A DNA stretch of 64,000 bases from Phoebastria nigripes (lineage: Eukaryota; Chordata; Aves; Procellariiformes; Diomedeidae), in contig JAYKAV010000944.1 in NCBI GenBank assembly GCA_035582835.1, positions 279,073-343,072 of the forward strand, written 5' to 3'. Below are positions 39,557-54,200 of this stretch, piece after piece. Positions within the stretch are counted from its first letter, which is position 1; each line of letters starts with the position of its first letter. Both the position numbers and the translations under genes were made by a program. The notes under the pieces were generated by a model that ran no database searches, was not told where the DNA came from, and saw only the letters and a program-made list of their open reading frames with translations.

Positions 39557-42500
39557 ACTCCATTGCACTTCGGTCCCCTCCCTGTGGGTCAGGCCCTTTT
39601 TGGGGGAATACTGCGGTGTTTCCTGCCGAGCAGACAGCAGCATCGCCGCTGAGACCAAAAACCTCACCGCAAGATTTACTCTGGGAGTAACAAAACAAGA
39701 CGGCGTTGCTTTGCTGGTCTGCGGGGTTTCCGTCCGTTAGAAATCGCGTCACACTGAATATCATGAACCGTAACCCAACGTATAGACCGTGGTTTTAGAT
39801 GATGACTGGGTCTGGCTTCACAGAGCAACCTCTGATATTCTGTCACCACACTGTTATTAACGGGCCCGGTGCGATTTGCTTAGCGAAGGCAGCTCACTAA
39901 AAGAGCTCAACAGTAATAATCAGAGATGGTTTGAACAATATTACAAGTTATCTCCATTAGACGGCTCGACTGCTCAACCGCAGATACTGATTGCAAAGAC
40001 CGAGAACGAAACTATAACGCAAAGATGCAAAAAAAAAAAAAAAATCTCATTTAAATGGTCATGGTTGAAAACCCTCGTAGCTGCTATTTTAGTTCAAAAC
40101 AAGGATTCTCTCTGTGTTACTTTGAAAGGCCAGATTTCAGCAAGCACAGGACAAAATTCAGAATTGTAATNCTTTGGCCCTTCAACATCAAACGAGGCTT
40201 TATGACAGAAATAAATAAATAACACATTTCCAAGTGGTTTTGAGATAAGATTTCAGAAGGTAGCACTTTTTGCCCAGAAGAATTGCACTCAATATCTATC
40301 ATTTCATGCCTGCCTGACCTGAAGAATATCTTGTCAAGGCAGAGAGAAAACGAATATTAAATTGGCATTGAAGTGACCCTGGGATTAATGTCCACGTTCC
40401 TAAGAGGAGTGCCTGAGCATCCCGAGTTAGGAAGTTGTCCTGATGTTAAAAAAAAAAAAAAATAAAATAACAGCAGGTCAGACCAAGCAGGGTGGCAAAA
40501 TCTTGGAAGAAAAATTGAGGTTTTTGTCCGTANCAGCAGAAAGCATCGGCTCCTCGGCATGCCGCGCTCGCGGTTCAGCCCCGCAGCCCCATGCTGCGGA
40601 GGGTTTCTCGTTGGGAGAGGGGACGACTGGCTTTCAGCCTGCACAGTTGGTTCTTGCACTTGTGAACTTGAGGATCCAGTTACAGGATGAAACTCGGCTT
40701 TGAACTTCTTGTGGTATTTTCCAGCTGGGGCCTCAACAAACCGCACCAACGTTTTCTGAAACCAAGTACTTCGCGATGGAGATAAATATAATCCCCGCTT
40801 TACAGCTGGGCACGATGAGCAGCAAGTGGAGGGTGTTTTTTTTTTTTTTTATGTCAGGTTGAGTCACCTGGAATCTGATTTAAATAAATGGGATGAAACC
40901 TGCCAGAGGTGCATACTGGTGAGGATAGCAGATGTCACCCAAATCCAGTCCTTCCTCCTCCATCTTCTACTCTGGTATTAGTTATCATTGGTCTCTCTGT
41001 TATATGTAAAATTAAACAGTAAGTCTTTTGGGGAAAGGATTGCGTACCACCTTTTTATTTGTTAGAAAGAGGTGCGAGCGTGTTTTAAGTGCCATGTACG
41101 TGGACAATAACAAATGCAAGCATACAATTCTCACAAGTTTTGCTCCAGTTTTCTAGTCGGAATGAAGAATTTATTTTAAAATTTGAAAAATCACCCTTTT
41201 AGCCTTCCTTCAGTTCTAATTACCAAAGAGAAACCAGACCCACATATAATCGTTGCTACTTTCTGCAAACTTCTTCAAAGACGGAGACATCCTTAGAGCC
41301 CAAAGAACCATCCTCAGCTTCGACGTTGGGTTTTATCGGGGCTCTGGGAAGGTGTGCGGGAGCAATAACTTCTCATGGCTCTCTGCAGTCCTGCCTCTGG
41401 ACTTTTCCTTTATGCAAGTCCCTGCCTCCTGCAATGAATTACAGTAATGCAACTTATCTTGCACTGGCACAAGCTACCTCAGTGTAATTACCCTACTGTG
41501 AATTCCTCAACAAGCCCTTTCCCGGGCTCAGTGTTTCACAATCTGTGGGAAGCATCTCCCTGGAGGGGCACAGCTTGGAGGGAGGATATTGTTTCCATTC
41601 ACAGCACTGGAACATGCTAATTATGCTGGGAGGAAAAGGNGGGGTGGCAGCTTTCACTTGGGAGGGACAGGCTGGGCAAATACTTTGTGAAACGCCAACT
41701 TAACCCCATCTTGTAGGGAATTGTCTCCAGCTCTTTTCCCCCTTCCTAGTTACTGTAATGAGGGGCTGACTTCCCAGATTAGCTCTGGCTATTTAAATGC
41801 TAATTTAATTAACAAAACATCCTTGGGGGGGAGGCATTACTTGTCCCTCCCATTCATTTATCGAGTTTCTGAACACAACATTATTTTCATCAGGTTGAGG
41901 AGCCACAGTTACTGCTATACCCACCTGGTCATAACAGGGATTAAAGCAGTGATGTGGAGGAGAGAAAACCAGGTCCTTCAACTCATTTTTTTATAAGTAA
42001 CTAAATACGATTGACTGTTTAGAAGTAACGAAGTCAAAAGGATTTCATGTGTCCCACATAACTGCGATGCCTGGGGTGTGCGTATCACCAGGCTGCAATG
42101 GAAGAAGTTGGCTTTTGTTTTTATCTAGATAAAGGTATGAATGGTTTAGATCTCAGATCACCTAGATAAAATTATATCTCAGGGCAAGGCAGAAAACATG
42201 ACAGTCTTTTGGATGTCTTCTTCCAACAAGCAACAAATCAAGCATATTTTAAATCCATTTTTTCATTTGTTAGACTGCCTATCAAAAGAAACGCATCAAT
42301 TATGAATTTGCTGTAGACCTAGTTTCTGCCCATAAATCATTCAGGCGTTGGAAAACTAAATCAGAGGATCTTATCAGTGTTTAGTTAGTTGTATGCAAAC
42401 TCTTAAGTGTCACTGGGGTCCACTTTTGCAAGGAGCTGAGCACCAACTGGGACAGTCCCAGTCCGAGATTGGGAGGCATTCAGGGCATCCAGCAGATCTT

Positions 42501-43632
42501 TAGCATCTTTAGTGATCAGGTCCTCAGCACAAAAGTATGTGGTGAAANGTTTAGAAAATAAGACCTGTTGCCGTTGTACATTTTTCATAGATTTTTGTTT
42601 TGTCCAGTCCCTGGGGTAATGAGTTTTATTCTGATATGCTAATTTTGTCTTCAGGTTTATCTTGCTTTTCAGTCTGGAGATACAAATACATAAATGTAGT
42701 AGAAATTTGTAGGTACTTATAGGCAAAACAGAAGACAAGTTTGTAATAAATGTCTTTCAACTGTGATCGAGAAAGAAAGCACCAAGGGAAATCAGTATTA
42801 AGAACAGGTCGAGAAATCTGGATAAAACATCAAATCAATTTCTCCAAATCCGTTGTGTCAAAATTCTGCTTGTTATCAAGATTGTTGGGTTGGTTTTTTT
42901 AAAGGAATTGCTGAAATTTCTCATGCAACACTTTGTACAAATGTACAGGTTCAGGAGACTCACGTTAATTTTAGCAAAGCACTTTCTGTGCTTTATTATT
43001 TTAATAGGAACTTTGTAAAATTGAAGGATTGATCATTTCCAGGGTTTTTCATAACTGTGAATTTTAGTGATCCTGGGATGGACTTTAAAAGGTATTTGAG
43101 TGTGGCCTCCTGCCCTTACTGTGGACAGTATCCCCGGGCAAATAAATGAACTCTTGAAGTCTTCTTGCAGTACTAGATTATAACAGAGTAAAGCCTGAAA
43201 CAAACTTTTGTAGACAGCCCCCACTTTTTTAAAGTTATTCCAAAGTTCAAAGTCCTGGTCACAAATTTCATGGCATTACAGGACATAATACTCTTTCCTA
43301 TATTACCTAGAGGGAATCTCAAATCGATAGCCAGGCTCTGATCTCTCCATAAACCCCATACGTGCCCTGTTTATGGCAGTGAAATTTCTTACAGCTACAC
43401 TTCGGCTGGGGTGCTTCTCCCGTACAGTGGGATTTCAATACAAATTCATACCTCCAGCAGCAACGCAGGGCCAGGTAATATTAGCAATTTATGTGCTGGT
43501 AGGATGAGGCTCCCGATGAGAATTTTCTCATCTTATTGACTAAAAATTTTTATTATTCTTATCAGCTGTTCAGTTTGCTGATGCAGCNTGTTTCAAAGCA
43601 ACTGGTTTTACCAGGTGTGTTGCGTTGTATTT

Positions 43633-43656
43633 GATACCCTCAGATACCCTCAGATA
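43633..43656 (+). repeat. Small tandem repeat (GATACCCTCA x2.4)
   Basis: Two full copies of the 10-base unit GATACCCTCA plus GATA. Confidence 0.9.
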
Positions 43657-46470
43657 AAGATTCGACACTGGATTTCATTTGTTTGAAAATAAAATTGATT
43701 TTCTGTCTTCGGAGAAAATGGACAATCTCTAGAGAACTCGAAAAATACAAAATTAGCAGGACAGTATGTTTAGCCGTTGCAAGACAAGCTTGTAGTCCTA
43801 GAAAAGCAAAAAAACCCAGCACAATGGCAATCNCCGATACTCTGAAGAATGCATAGTTAGAGAGTTGTGTAATGTTTGCAGCATTTATCTTGTAGTACTT
43901 CTGAGATACATGATTGGTGAGAGCTGAACTGCCCTGACTTCAAAGACTGGAATACATTATAGCTTCATCTGCTGAATCATGTTGTTCTTGCTCCACTTCT
44001 GCAGAGGAGAAGCCTGCAAAAGCCACATTTTTTTACTTTTCCGCCCATCCACACCTTCTCTCTTCTTCACCTTCCCTCTCTCCAGAAGCTGTACAGCTTC
44101 AAGGCATGCCCTGGTGATCCAGACACCGCCAGACACTGGCCAAGCTCCTAATCCAAACCCAGATCTAAATTTTCCAGCTGCATTTACACTAATAATAATA
44201 AAACAAATTTAATGTGTTTTGCCTGTGTTTAGCAAATAGCACTGCAGGCTAAAATACCAGCTCCAGATACCCCCAGATTTAATGAGTTGGTGATTTGATG
44301 TTGAAACCTGTGAAAGTGTGATAAATGGGGATGCTGCTGTCACTGCTGGGAGCTGCAGAATTNATTGATGAAATAGGATTTGAACAGCGACCAAAAATTC
44401 CTTTCTGACTCTATAGACAAGAGTGACACCCGGTGGCTAAGGAGCAAAATAACATCAGGTCTACTTGTAATGTTCCCCTTTCCTGTCCTTACTTACTGAT
44501 TTTCTCCTGCTGCTTTTNAAGAAAGAGCTTTTTAAGGGTAGTACTTCTACCCCCTTGCAGCATGAGCATGCATCGCCTGGTGGCACCGATTCCCCTGGAC
44601 CAGGTCCTTTGGGGTGAAACTGGGAGAGCAAAGGGATGCTGGCAACCCTCCCGTGGCTCCTAAAACACCGCAGCCAAGCACAGAGGCACAGATGTGGTCC
44701 TGGCACCCTNAATTTGGGCTGAGGATTTCCACTGATCCTGCTGCAACCCTTATGTGGCCCTTCCCAGGGCTTGTCTAGACTCAGGGCTTGTGCTCATTAG
44801 GACACAAGATGGGATATTTTTTAACTGCGTTTCAGCTAAAATGGCAATAAACTCATTAGCACAGGTTATCAGAGAGAGGTAAATATTGGAGGGCTCCTTT
44901 TTGCTTTGTGCCTACTAGGTATTGCTTATCATACACTAAAGGATACCTGGTAAAAAGAATGAAACACCATTTTTAACTACTAGTGTGGATGAAACCCTAA
45001 TAATACTTTCGGCTAAGTGATTATTGATAGGTATTATGAGTGGTTAACTACCTCAAGGAAAGTGTTAAAAAAAATAAAGTAGTAATCTTTGGTGAAGGGC
45101 TAAAAATGTACTTTATTTGGACTTTAATTTGGACTTACTAAAAATGAAAATGGAAATGCCCAGGTAATTACATCACTCAGTGAGCTGTGGCTTTAATAAA
45201 ATGTCAAGTGTTGGCAGCGTACTGCTAAAAGCTGGTGTCATGGGCCTCCGCTGGAAATGTGCCCATTGAACAAACAAACTGGTTTGGCTCCTAAATCAAA
45301 AGTCCCNGTGGTATTTCTGTGTGGGTGAGCCTTGATATTAGATGTTCCCTACATATCTCAGTGTGTTATATAGAGGGAGCTCAGGCTGAGGTCTGGGTCT
45401 AAGCATTTCGGTTCAGCTTACTGGGAAAATGAAGCCCAGCTCTGCTACTTGGACCTTGCTGCTGACTCTGCTTCCAGACCTCCGCNTCACTGGGGCGGGT
45501 GATACCTGGCTTTAGGAGTTTGCTGATGCTGTTTCTAATTGAAAATGTGGAGCAGGGGAGGACTGTTGGAGAGACAGGTCAACGTACTCTGGTCCCTCAC
45601 TCTAGGATGGGCTGCANAACTGAGAAAACGCAAAACTATTTTCTCTTAAAATTTGGGAATGTCTCTCCTGAATGAGAATAACTGGGATGTGAAGGAGCAT
45701 TGTTTTTGTGCCAGTAAGTTTTTAGACTTTTCAAAAAGGCAAGGAACCACATTATTACGAGCAAAGAGCATGAAGGAGAGGTTGTTCCACAGCACAAGAC
45801 CATCGCAACCAGAGAAGCAAGGAGCAGTGTAGCTGCCAGAAGGATCAAGCCACCTCTTCCACCATGTCTCAGCTCAAAGGCCAACTCTTTGCAGATACAT
45901 CCCTCTTGCACAGAGTTGCTTCGTATAGCATATGGCCTATTGCTTGCCTGTAGTAGATATTGTCTCTTNAGAGGCTCTTCCATAGTCAAACAGCTACAGT
46001 GTTGCTCCTAATATTCAGCAAATATTGGATCAAAAAATTGCATCTGGAGAAAGTGGCTCTGGAACTAAAACATCCCCCAGGTTCTTCTGTGACAGGCTAC
46101 CCTCTGCCTCCATCTCCCTTTTCCGTTCGTTAGGTGTTACCAGTGAAGATATAGCAAAATGGGAGTTTTCAGAATCTTTATCTCAGAAATACACAGCCCT
46201 AAGGTCATGCAGAAATCCTTGCTTGCACTCAATACAGAACCTTGGTTCTCTGAGTTTTTCTGTTTCTTTCTCTCCCTTGTGAAATTAAAATAATGAAAAG
46301 CCAAATAAAGGCATAAAAATTTAAAGCATTAGGAAAAATCAACCCGTTAACGAGTCCTAAGGCTGATACAGATGTTTCATGACGCTTGTGTTTGGGGACT
46401 CCCATGGAAACGATGTGCTCCGGGCTTTGCCAGACGTGGCCAGCCTTCACTGCCTCAAATGATTTTAGAG

Positions 46471-46508
46471 ATCTTATGTAACATTAAACATCTCATGTAA
46501 TGTTAAAC
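46471..46508 (+). repeat. Tandem 19-bp duplication
   Basis: ATCTTATGTAACATTAAAC is followed directly by ATCTCATGTAATGTTAAAC; the units differ at three positions. Confidence 0.85.
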
Positions 46509-49500
46509 ATTTCACTGTATGTGCTCCAAGTGCTAAATCACTGCTAGACTATGGTCAAATAATGAATTGTCAGTATTAAAAAAATGAGGGAAAGCCATCT
46601 TGCCAACCAAGAGGTTAGTGGGATCTTTTCCCACTGCCTTCCACGGGAGCTCCTCTACTTTCAGCTTTGCACATCCCTTTCTTGACTGGTTTTTGACTGC
46701 TCTGCTGTGCGGGAAGTGGCCGTCCCTTACTCTTCCTCCCCATATGTCATCTGAGTTCATGGGTGATGCTGTACGCATACCTGAGAGCCGTACTTGGATT
46801 GTAATAGACACCTGCAAGTTGAATATTCACATGAATTAGCTTACCAAATTACCCTGCACAAGGAGCACACTTTCATTAATTTGAAACAGAACCAGAAATA
46901 CTGGAGTGGTTGCTTCTAGACTTGCCAGGGCACACCTGGATTTATCCCATATCAGACTTTGCCTTTGAGGATATACCCTACGGCCAGGAGAGACCACTGA
47001 GGTCTCCGACCCCTCCGCTCTACATAAACCATGAATTTGCACACTGATTCTCTCCTAAATCTTCAATTCTTCCCATAATTAGAGCTGCTGGTGCTTTATC
47101 TCCAGTTTGAGTCAGTTTTGGTTTTTCTTCCAGTCTTCAGATCATTCTGCCCTCATGATCTAAACTGTATTTTAAATAGATGAGATCATTTGCTTCCCAC
47201 TCCATGCTTTTTTGTACAGGGATGCTCTGAAACCTGCTGAAGCCTTGGGTAGGAACTGGAGAGCACCTTTCTCGCTTACTTCAGCTCCTAAAAATTCAGC
47301 ATCCGATCAACATTATTTATCTACCCTGTCACTGCAGTTGGGAGAGAGAAGGCGAGAAGTACCTGGAAGACAATTTTCCTTTCCTAAAATAGGTGTCAAA
47401 GATACATGGGATAAATCGCCCTTTTGCTAGTGCTGGTCTCTCTCCAGGGGGGATAGGGAGAGTTGAGTTGCCTAGTGAAGACTTAGAGGACCTAACTTTT
47501 AGTTTGGTAAAGTGAAGGGAAACAAATCCCACTTCAAATAACCTGGTGGGCCTTTTCCATTTGTAGGTTGCAGATCTGCAATGTTCTCCGTTGCCCTCTT
47601 TCCAAGTGTTGCAGAAATCAGTGGAGCTGCTTTTCCCCTACCCCACCAGCACCGATATGATTAACAAATAGGCGTGTGGCCCTGGGAACAGGTTGGTCCT
47701 GCTTCTCAGAGATGCTAGATGCATTTCCCGGTGTATTTTACAGGAACTGTCAGTACTTGGCACTTCAGAAAATCATCCTGGCCTTTCTTTTTCATGCACT
47801 GATGTTCTCAGGCAGAAGGGGGAGCCCATACATTATTTTTTGTGTGTAATCATCTCAAAATAGTGATACAAAGCCATCAAATCAGTAGGTTTTTTTCAAC
47901 GTGAGAGCTTCTGCTTGGCTAATGTTACAGATGCATACAACTAGGGGAAGACAGGCTTGTAGAGCCCAGAATACTGTTATCTATTCCTTTGCAACAATGA
48001 GAAATCAAGGAAGATTTGAATTCTAAACAACTTTATCATGTGTCATCACGTTAGTTCCAATGCTAGAAAACAGAATTTAATTAAGAACTTGTTAAACAAA
48101 CAAAAATACAGAGGGAAAACAGACCCTTTAGAAATAGAATAAGTCATAGCCGCATGACATTTATTTTTGCTAATTTACTTACACACCCACTGGGAAACCA
48201 AATAAGTCATCTGTACGGTACTGCTATGGTTATATGCATAGAACCAGTATGTCAGATGTTTCCTAAGGATGCATGTGAACATTAAACTGTTAAACAAGCT
48301 TTGGGCTTTTGTAGGGTACTTCTATCAGGATGAGCAACTAAATAAAGGCACTGTGCAGTCTTTTTTATCACTGCCCAAACCCCCTTCAAATCCTTTCTCA
48401 GCGCAGAAGCTCCCAGGCATGCCACTGTCATATCCTTCAGTCACAGCTCCTTCTCCACCCTATAACCAACATTTTGGTCCAGGCATGTGCATCCAGGGAA
48501 ACCCCTAAGTCCATTTTAGCTCTGAGAACTTCTGCAGTTCATCCCCTGGGATGGGTTTCTTGTTACTTTTCCTCCAAGAGAGGTTTTGATTGCTCTTTCT
48601 GATAAGTTTGAAAGCAAGTAGGTACTTTTGACTCATGGTTTTAATACCGTCTGTGCTATCCTTTAGCGGCATTACCCACCTGCTGGCTGCCATTAATACT
48701 TTTGAGAATGACACAAGCAGAGATTTTGGCCCTAAAACTTGTGACCGCATGAAGTTACATTAATATAAGCTCAGGTTAGATTTAACCCACACCATACGTA
48801 CGAGTGGGCTTTTTTCCACCTGGTTAATTGATGCTGTGTTGGATTTCGTATACACCATGGAGTTTTACTAGCTTAGATAGATAGATTTATCAGTCAGAAC
48901 TGTGGTTTTATCCCATTCTTCTGGCTGTGCGAATAAAACTGCATAGATGATAGATGCAGTTACACCATTAAAGCAGGCCTTTTGCTCCTGTAGCTCCTTG
49001 TGTTCAAGGAACGGGCTAATGAACACCTAATATGTGTTAAGCTAACCTGGACTGGAACTGCTCACAGAATCTGTTTGATATTTCTGAATTTCCATGAGCT
49101 CTGAAGGAGATGAACTTCATTACCAGCTTCATCTTGTGCAGGCTTTCAGTCTCAGACTGTGCCCAGGTCTCTTCTGCCCTTGCCAAAGGCAAAATCAGGG
49201 ATCTTTTAAGAGTGATTAAGTGGTCCCTGTAAGGAAGGAGCCTGTGTTATCTTTCCTTCCTGGCATCCTCGCAAGAAGGACAGAAGGACGGAACCAACAG
49301 AGAACCACCAGGACCGTGCCCATGGGCTGCTCTGAACACAGCATGCGGCTCAGAGTGCCCTGGGTGATTGCTCTGCCCCCTTCAATGGACAAGACAAGCA
49401 GGAGTTCACAGCAGTGTGGATGCAGCCAAAATCCCCAGAGGATCAGGAGGCTGCAGGGAAATGTCCAGGCAAGAATCTTGTGTTTTCCAGGGGGAAAATG

Positions 49501-51144
49501 GTGCTGCTAAAAAGGGTGATGAGCAAAAATGTTGCCACTAAAAAAAAATGTATAGGTCTAAGGAATTAAATTGGTTTCATAGCTTCCATTTAAATGAAGA
49601 AGAGCAAGTTGTGCTGCAGAAATGCAAAGACAACGTACCTCTGGAAGGAGTGAAACTCCTAAGAGATATCGACTCTATGTCAGAAATTTGGTTCATGATA
49701 AGGGTTTCGAGACTGTGGAATTAATATGCAAGTTTGGAGGGTTAAAGGGATCTCAGGTCATAGTGGGAGCTGGAGCTGGAAATCTGAGCTAAAGGCTGGT
49801 AGGAGATCCCTTAAAACTAGGAGGAGTGAGAATTTGGAGAATACAGAATATAATCTGCCCAAGAATACAAATCGAATTCCTATTACGTACGACTTGGATG
49901 CTGGGGTATAAATTAACTTTTATTTGAAACTGCAGTGCAAGCTTTGCCAAGAAAAACCTCATCCTGTTGAACAGGGACAGGTTTCAGACTACATGGTGGA
50001 GAAATCCTTCCTAGTGTTGGTGTTTCTGCACCTGATGTAAAGATAAACTCAAAAAGATAAACTGCAAATTGTTTCAGGAAATGGTGTGTCTGTTCAAAGG
50101 CTGAAAATCTGTCAGAGTCTGTTGCACTGATTTATATGCAGAGGAACTGGAATTCAGGGAGATAGAAAGCAAAAAATATAAATAAAAAGCAGCCCTACAT
50201 GTAGGTATAGAAATAGCAAAGGAAAGGCAAAATTTTGAAAAGACAAATGCCACAAATAAAAATGTAGGATAGAAAAACTTTAGTATAGAGGAGCTCCACG
50301 GAACAGCGAGACTGTGGTCCTGAAAAGTATGCCAGTTAGTCGTTTGATGGAAAGGAAAACAAATTTTCCCATAAGAATTAATATAATAGAGCAATTGAAA
50401 TGCACAGGGACATTATACTGCAGCTTAAAATCGTTCCCATCCAAAACCCATCCCTGAACAAAGGCACAAGATAATAGTGTCAGTGTGATACTTAAATAAC
50501 ATAATATTGAATTACTTAAAATGTTGTACTGCAAACAACTGTATCTTTGTAGGTATTTTAATGCAAACAAATATAATACTAGAAAAAAATTGTATTCACC
50601 AAAATAATTTGGTGGCAGGACGGTGAGGACAGAAAGATAGTCTAATGACAGCAGTTAGCAGAGCAGGGTATCAAATGATTGACAGTGAATCTGCAAAACA
50701 TTGGGTAGGTAAGCGATGGAGAGTAGGGTATTACTGTGCTATTAAAGAGCTTCCTCCTTCTTTCAGGAGAAACTTGGAAAATTGTAGCACAGAAAAAACA
50801 GAGAAAAGAGCAGAGGTTAGTGTTGTAAAGGTAAATATATTTAAGAAATCTGTAGGCTTTTAGTCTGAACTGGCATAAATTTATTTGCTTATGCTGTTAG
50901 AAAATACATGGTAGTTCTGGATTAGGAACACAGATGCTGGGGATTCACATAAACATCATGAAAAAAATTGAAAAGTATACTGTGAGAGGACTGCATGGTT
51001 TAAAACCTTTGCAGCCTTAGAATAATGTATATATGATGTTAAAGGTAGGTAAAAAGAGCAGTCCCATAAAGAAGTTGCTCCTCACTCCAGTGAGGTAGGT
51101 AGTAGACAAGGGTAGATCTCTACATCCCAAGAATGGCTGTCCTG

Positions 51145-51265
51145 GAGGAGGCTGGAGGTCCATCTAGCCCAGGATCCTGTCTCCAAGCATGGTGGTAAGT
51201 GGTGCCAAGGGAAGAGTAGAAGAACAGGGTGCATGTATATGATCCTGCTTTCCCGGTCTCCAGCC
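51145..51265 (+). mobile_element. Ancient CR1/L3-like remnant
   Basis: The blocks GGAGGTCCATCTAGCCCAGG, ATCCTGTCTCCAAGCATGG and GAAGAACAGGGTGCATGTAT, followed by a GATCCTGCTTTCCC stretch, resemble an old amniote CR1/L3-type 3' segment. The copy is degraded and the assignment is from memory. Confidence 0.5.
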
Positions 51266-54200
51266 ATGTGTGATTTCCATGTATAGACTTCAGTGGGTAG
51301 GGAAAGTGAGAGACACCTTCTACATGGGGGGAAAGAAGAGGTGGATTTTCAGTACTCAAGCAAAACTGGAAAAACCCAGGCTGTGGAGGGCTTGGAGGAG
51401 CCGACAACATTAATGTCTGAGCATTTTCTTGGACATGGAGACAGTCATGTTTTTAACTGTTCAGGCTGTATTTAAAGTTTTCTCCTGCCTGTGTCCTAAG
51501 AGCACTTGCAACAGGAGGTTACAGCAGCAGAGGTCTACAGGACTAACTTTAGGAAATTCAGATTTGTGTTGGCAAAACTGTAAGCTAGCCCAGCAAAGTT
51601 TTGCAGACTTGCCTTTCGGAGTGACTGTAAGTGATTTAGAAGATTCTCTCTCCAGATATGCTCATTTATCCGGGTGCTCCTCTGGCACTGGAGTTGCCAG
51701 CAGTACTTCCCAGCCAAGACTCTCCAGCTGGAGCTGCCCTTCCTTGTTACACTGCTGCTGGGGGTGTCCCAAGACCTAATTTCTTGGCTGACCTTGGATT
51801 GCACCCTCATGGCATGTGTGTCCCAGAACTGGTGTGTTGGGGATGAGTTGGGCTTGCGCTACTGTCCCATGGGAGAGTCAAGGAGTGTGGCTGAGCTCCC
51901 ACGCTGGAGCATCACTGGATGCGGGTGCTGAAGCAGAGCAGCATATTTCCTCACGGGCTTTTGGGCGTCAGGACATCCTGCAATACTGGATGTACTGCCA
52001 CACTGGTGTCATGAGCCTTTTGGGAGCAAGGTCTCAGGTGCTCCAGGGTAATCTAGTGTACGGCCCCACAAACGACAGTGGTTCCCATTCTCCCTGACCC
52101 CTCAGGTAGACGGCACTGCCTCTACGCCAGCCTCCTACGTTCCCTCTCGAGTGCTAAGAAGTTGCTAAGCAACCTCAACCCATCTAGCAGCCAGCAGCAT
52201 CACCACCATGAGGATACCGCAGCGTGGATGCTCGGGTACCATTTTGTCCCGCAGCACCTATTGCACCTGGGAAAGCCCCATCCTTCCCCCCCCCAGCCAA
52301 GACCAACCCCAGGGCTGTCCACAACTTTGCACAAACACACGGGCATACAAAGAGATCAAAGATGGACAGACCTGGTCTTTATATGAAGCACCTCTGCTTT
52401 GGCTCGTAGGGGGTCATTTGGGGGTGGTGTGGATTTCCATCAGCATGAGCAATATGGGGTATTTGTAGGTCCAACTCCCTGCTGGCCCCCAGGGATTGGG
52501 TGTGCAGCCATGTGGGGTGATGGGGAGTGCATGGGGCAGGTCAATCAGGGACAGGGTGGGTGCTGGAGAGGGGAGCGCTTTGCTCGGCTCTCTGTAAGCC
52601 CTTCAGCACAGACTATTATCGTGGGCAGAGAGACCTCAGGAGTGACTTAGCTGAGATGTTAGATAAGTCCATCCAGGCTTTTCAGCTCTAGCATCTTAAA
52701 CATGTGGCTGACCTGGCAACTGTCTGTTGCTGAGACTTGTTTCTCCACAGAAAGTCAAAAGCTTGACTACAGGGGTGTAGTCATGGATATTTATGGCAGC
52801 TTTCTTTAAAACTAGCAAATTGTTGCTGTGTTTCTCTGTTTTGAAAGAATTTGCTCATGTTCTTCCTTCTACTGCCTCCTTCCAGCAGTGCAGTTTCTCG
52901 GTGTTGTTAGAGGGGTATCGCTTTCTGCAAAGGCATGCATGAATATTTAACAAATGGCTATATTGCTTGGAGACAGCATGATGGTGAACCATATAGGCAT
53001 TTTGTCATGGTTTCCTTTGTGCACTGCTTGCATCGGTCCTTCTTTGCAAGCCTCCTGCCTTCCTTCATGCAGAGTTTTGAGTTGCTCCTCCTTCCCAAAG
53101 GCTGCAGGGATTTTCCGAGTCCCACTCTCGGACTGAGCTTGCGGCTGTACAGCACTGAACCCTCCCTCTAGTGGCTGCCGCACCGAAATGTCGAGAGATG
53201 CGCTGCACGTTTTGGCTAATCTCTGCTCAGCAATGGACAGCGGTGCCAAAATCAGATTGTCTGCCAGAGGTCCGTGGCTCCTGCGGGCTGGGAAGCCAGA
53301 CCCATAGCACGCGCTCCGCTTGTGCCGTGCCCTGGCTGCGTTGCACAGGGTTCGGACACGTTGATGCAATTCCTGCCATTCCTTGATTTAGATGGGCTGT
53401 TTGCAATGCAGGATTTGTCCTTCTGAACTGGCAGAGAGGGGTGTGAATGGGAAGAGCTGCGTCAGGCTTCCCATCTGGGACTCACCGCGTGTCTGGTCAA
53501 GGGCACTTCTCCCTCTCATGGATTTTGTACTGCTGACATCTTGGATTCATCCAGACCAGACATGCCAGGGTAAAAACTGGTTTTATTTTAAATCTCATTA
53601 CAGTTCCTCTGTGTTTCATCATCCTGCAGACATACTATTTGCTGCAGCATCACTCCTTGCAGCAGGAGGAATTGCAGTGGAAACCTACATGGCTGGTGGG
53701 AAGGGAAAAGTGCTGCCATCCAACACGCAGGAGTCCCATCGACATCTCTACTTCTCCATTACCGTGGAGCTCAGCCAACATAACTGTATGTGCAGCCATT
53801 CTCGGGGTTAAACAACCAAATCTGCTACCCACAGCGCGTTGTAGGGTTTTTCTGGCCAACTGGGACATGCTGCGTAGATGTTGGGAAGACCGGACTAATG
53901 CAAGGGTCCAAGGTAGCATTTCCTCCTGGCTCAGGTACAACCAGAACAGCACCTCTGACACTACCCGGTGTGAATATATCTGCCTGGGTCTGTTGGTGCC
54001 TGAACCGTCCCGGAGAGGTGCGTGCGATATCGCTCATCTCAGAGTCATAGAGCCAGACACCTCAAAGGAGAAACGGCTCCGAAAACCCAGGATGACTATT
54101 TAAATGTAAACACCGCTAAACCTTCTGTTGGTGGTTTTAACAAAGCCCATCCAGATTGAATGGAACAATCAGTCTTGGTATCTATCNATAAAAACTGCTC

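Noticed and set aside
45636..45989. Minus-strand frame with a hydrophobic stretch that looks like membrane segments
   Set aside because: Contains an N codon, no known family, no exon signals; hydrophobic runs are common in T-rich codons read by chance.
53639..54103. 154-codon plus-strand frame
   Set aside because: No family motif, competing frames of similar length on both strands, and no splice or promoter context; treated as chance.
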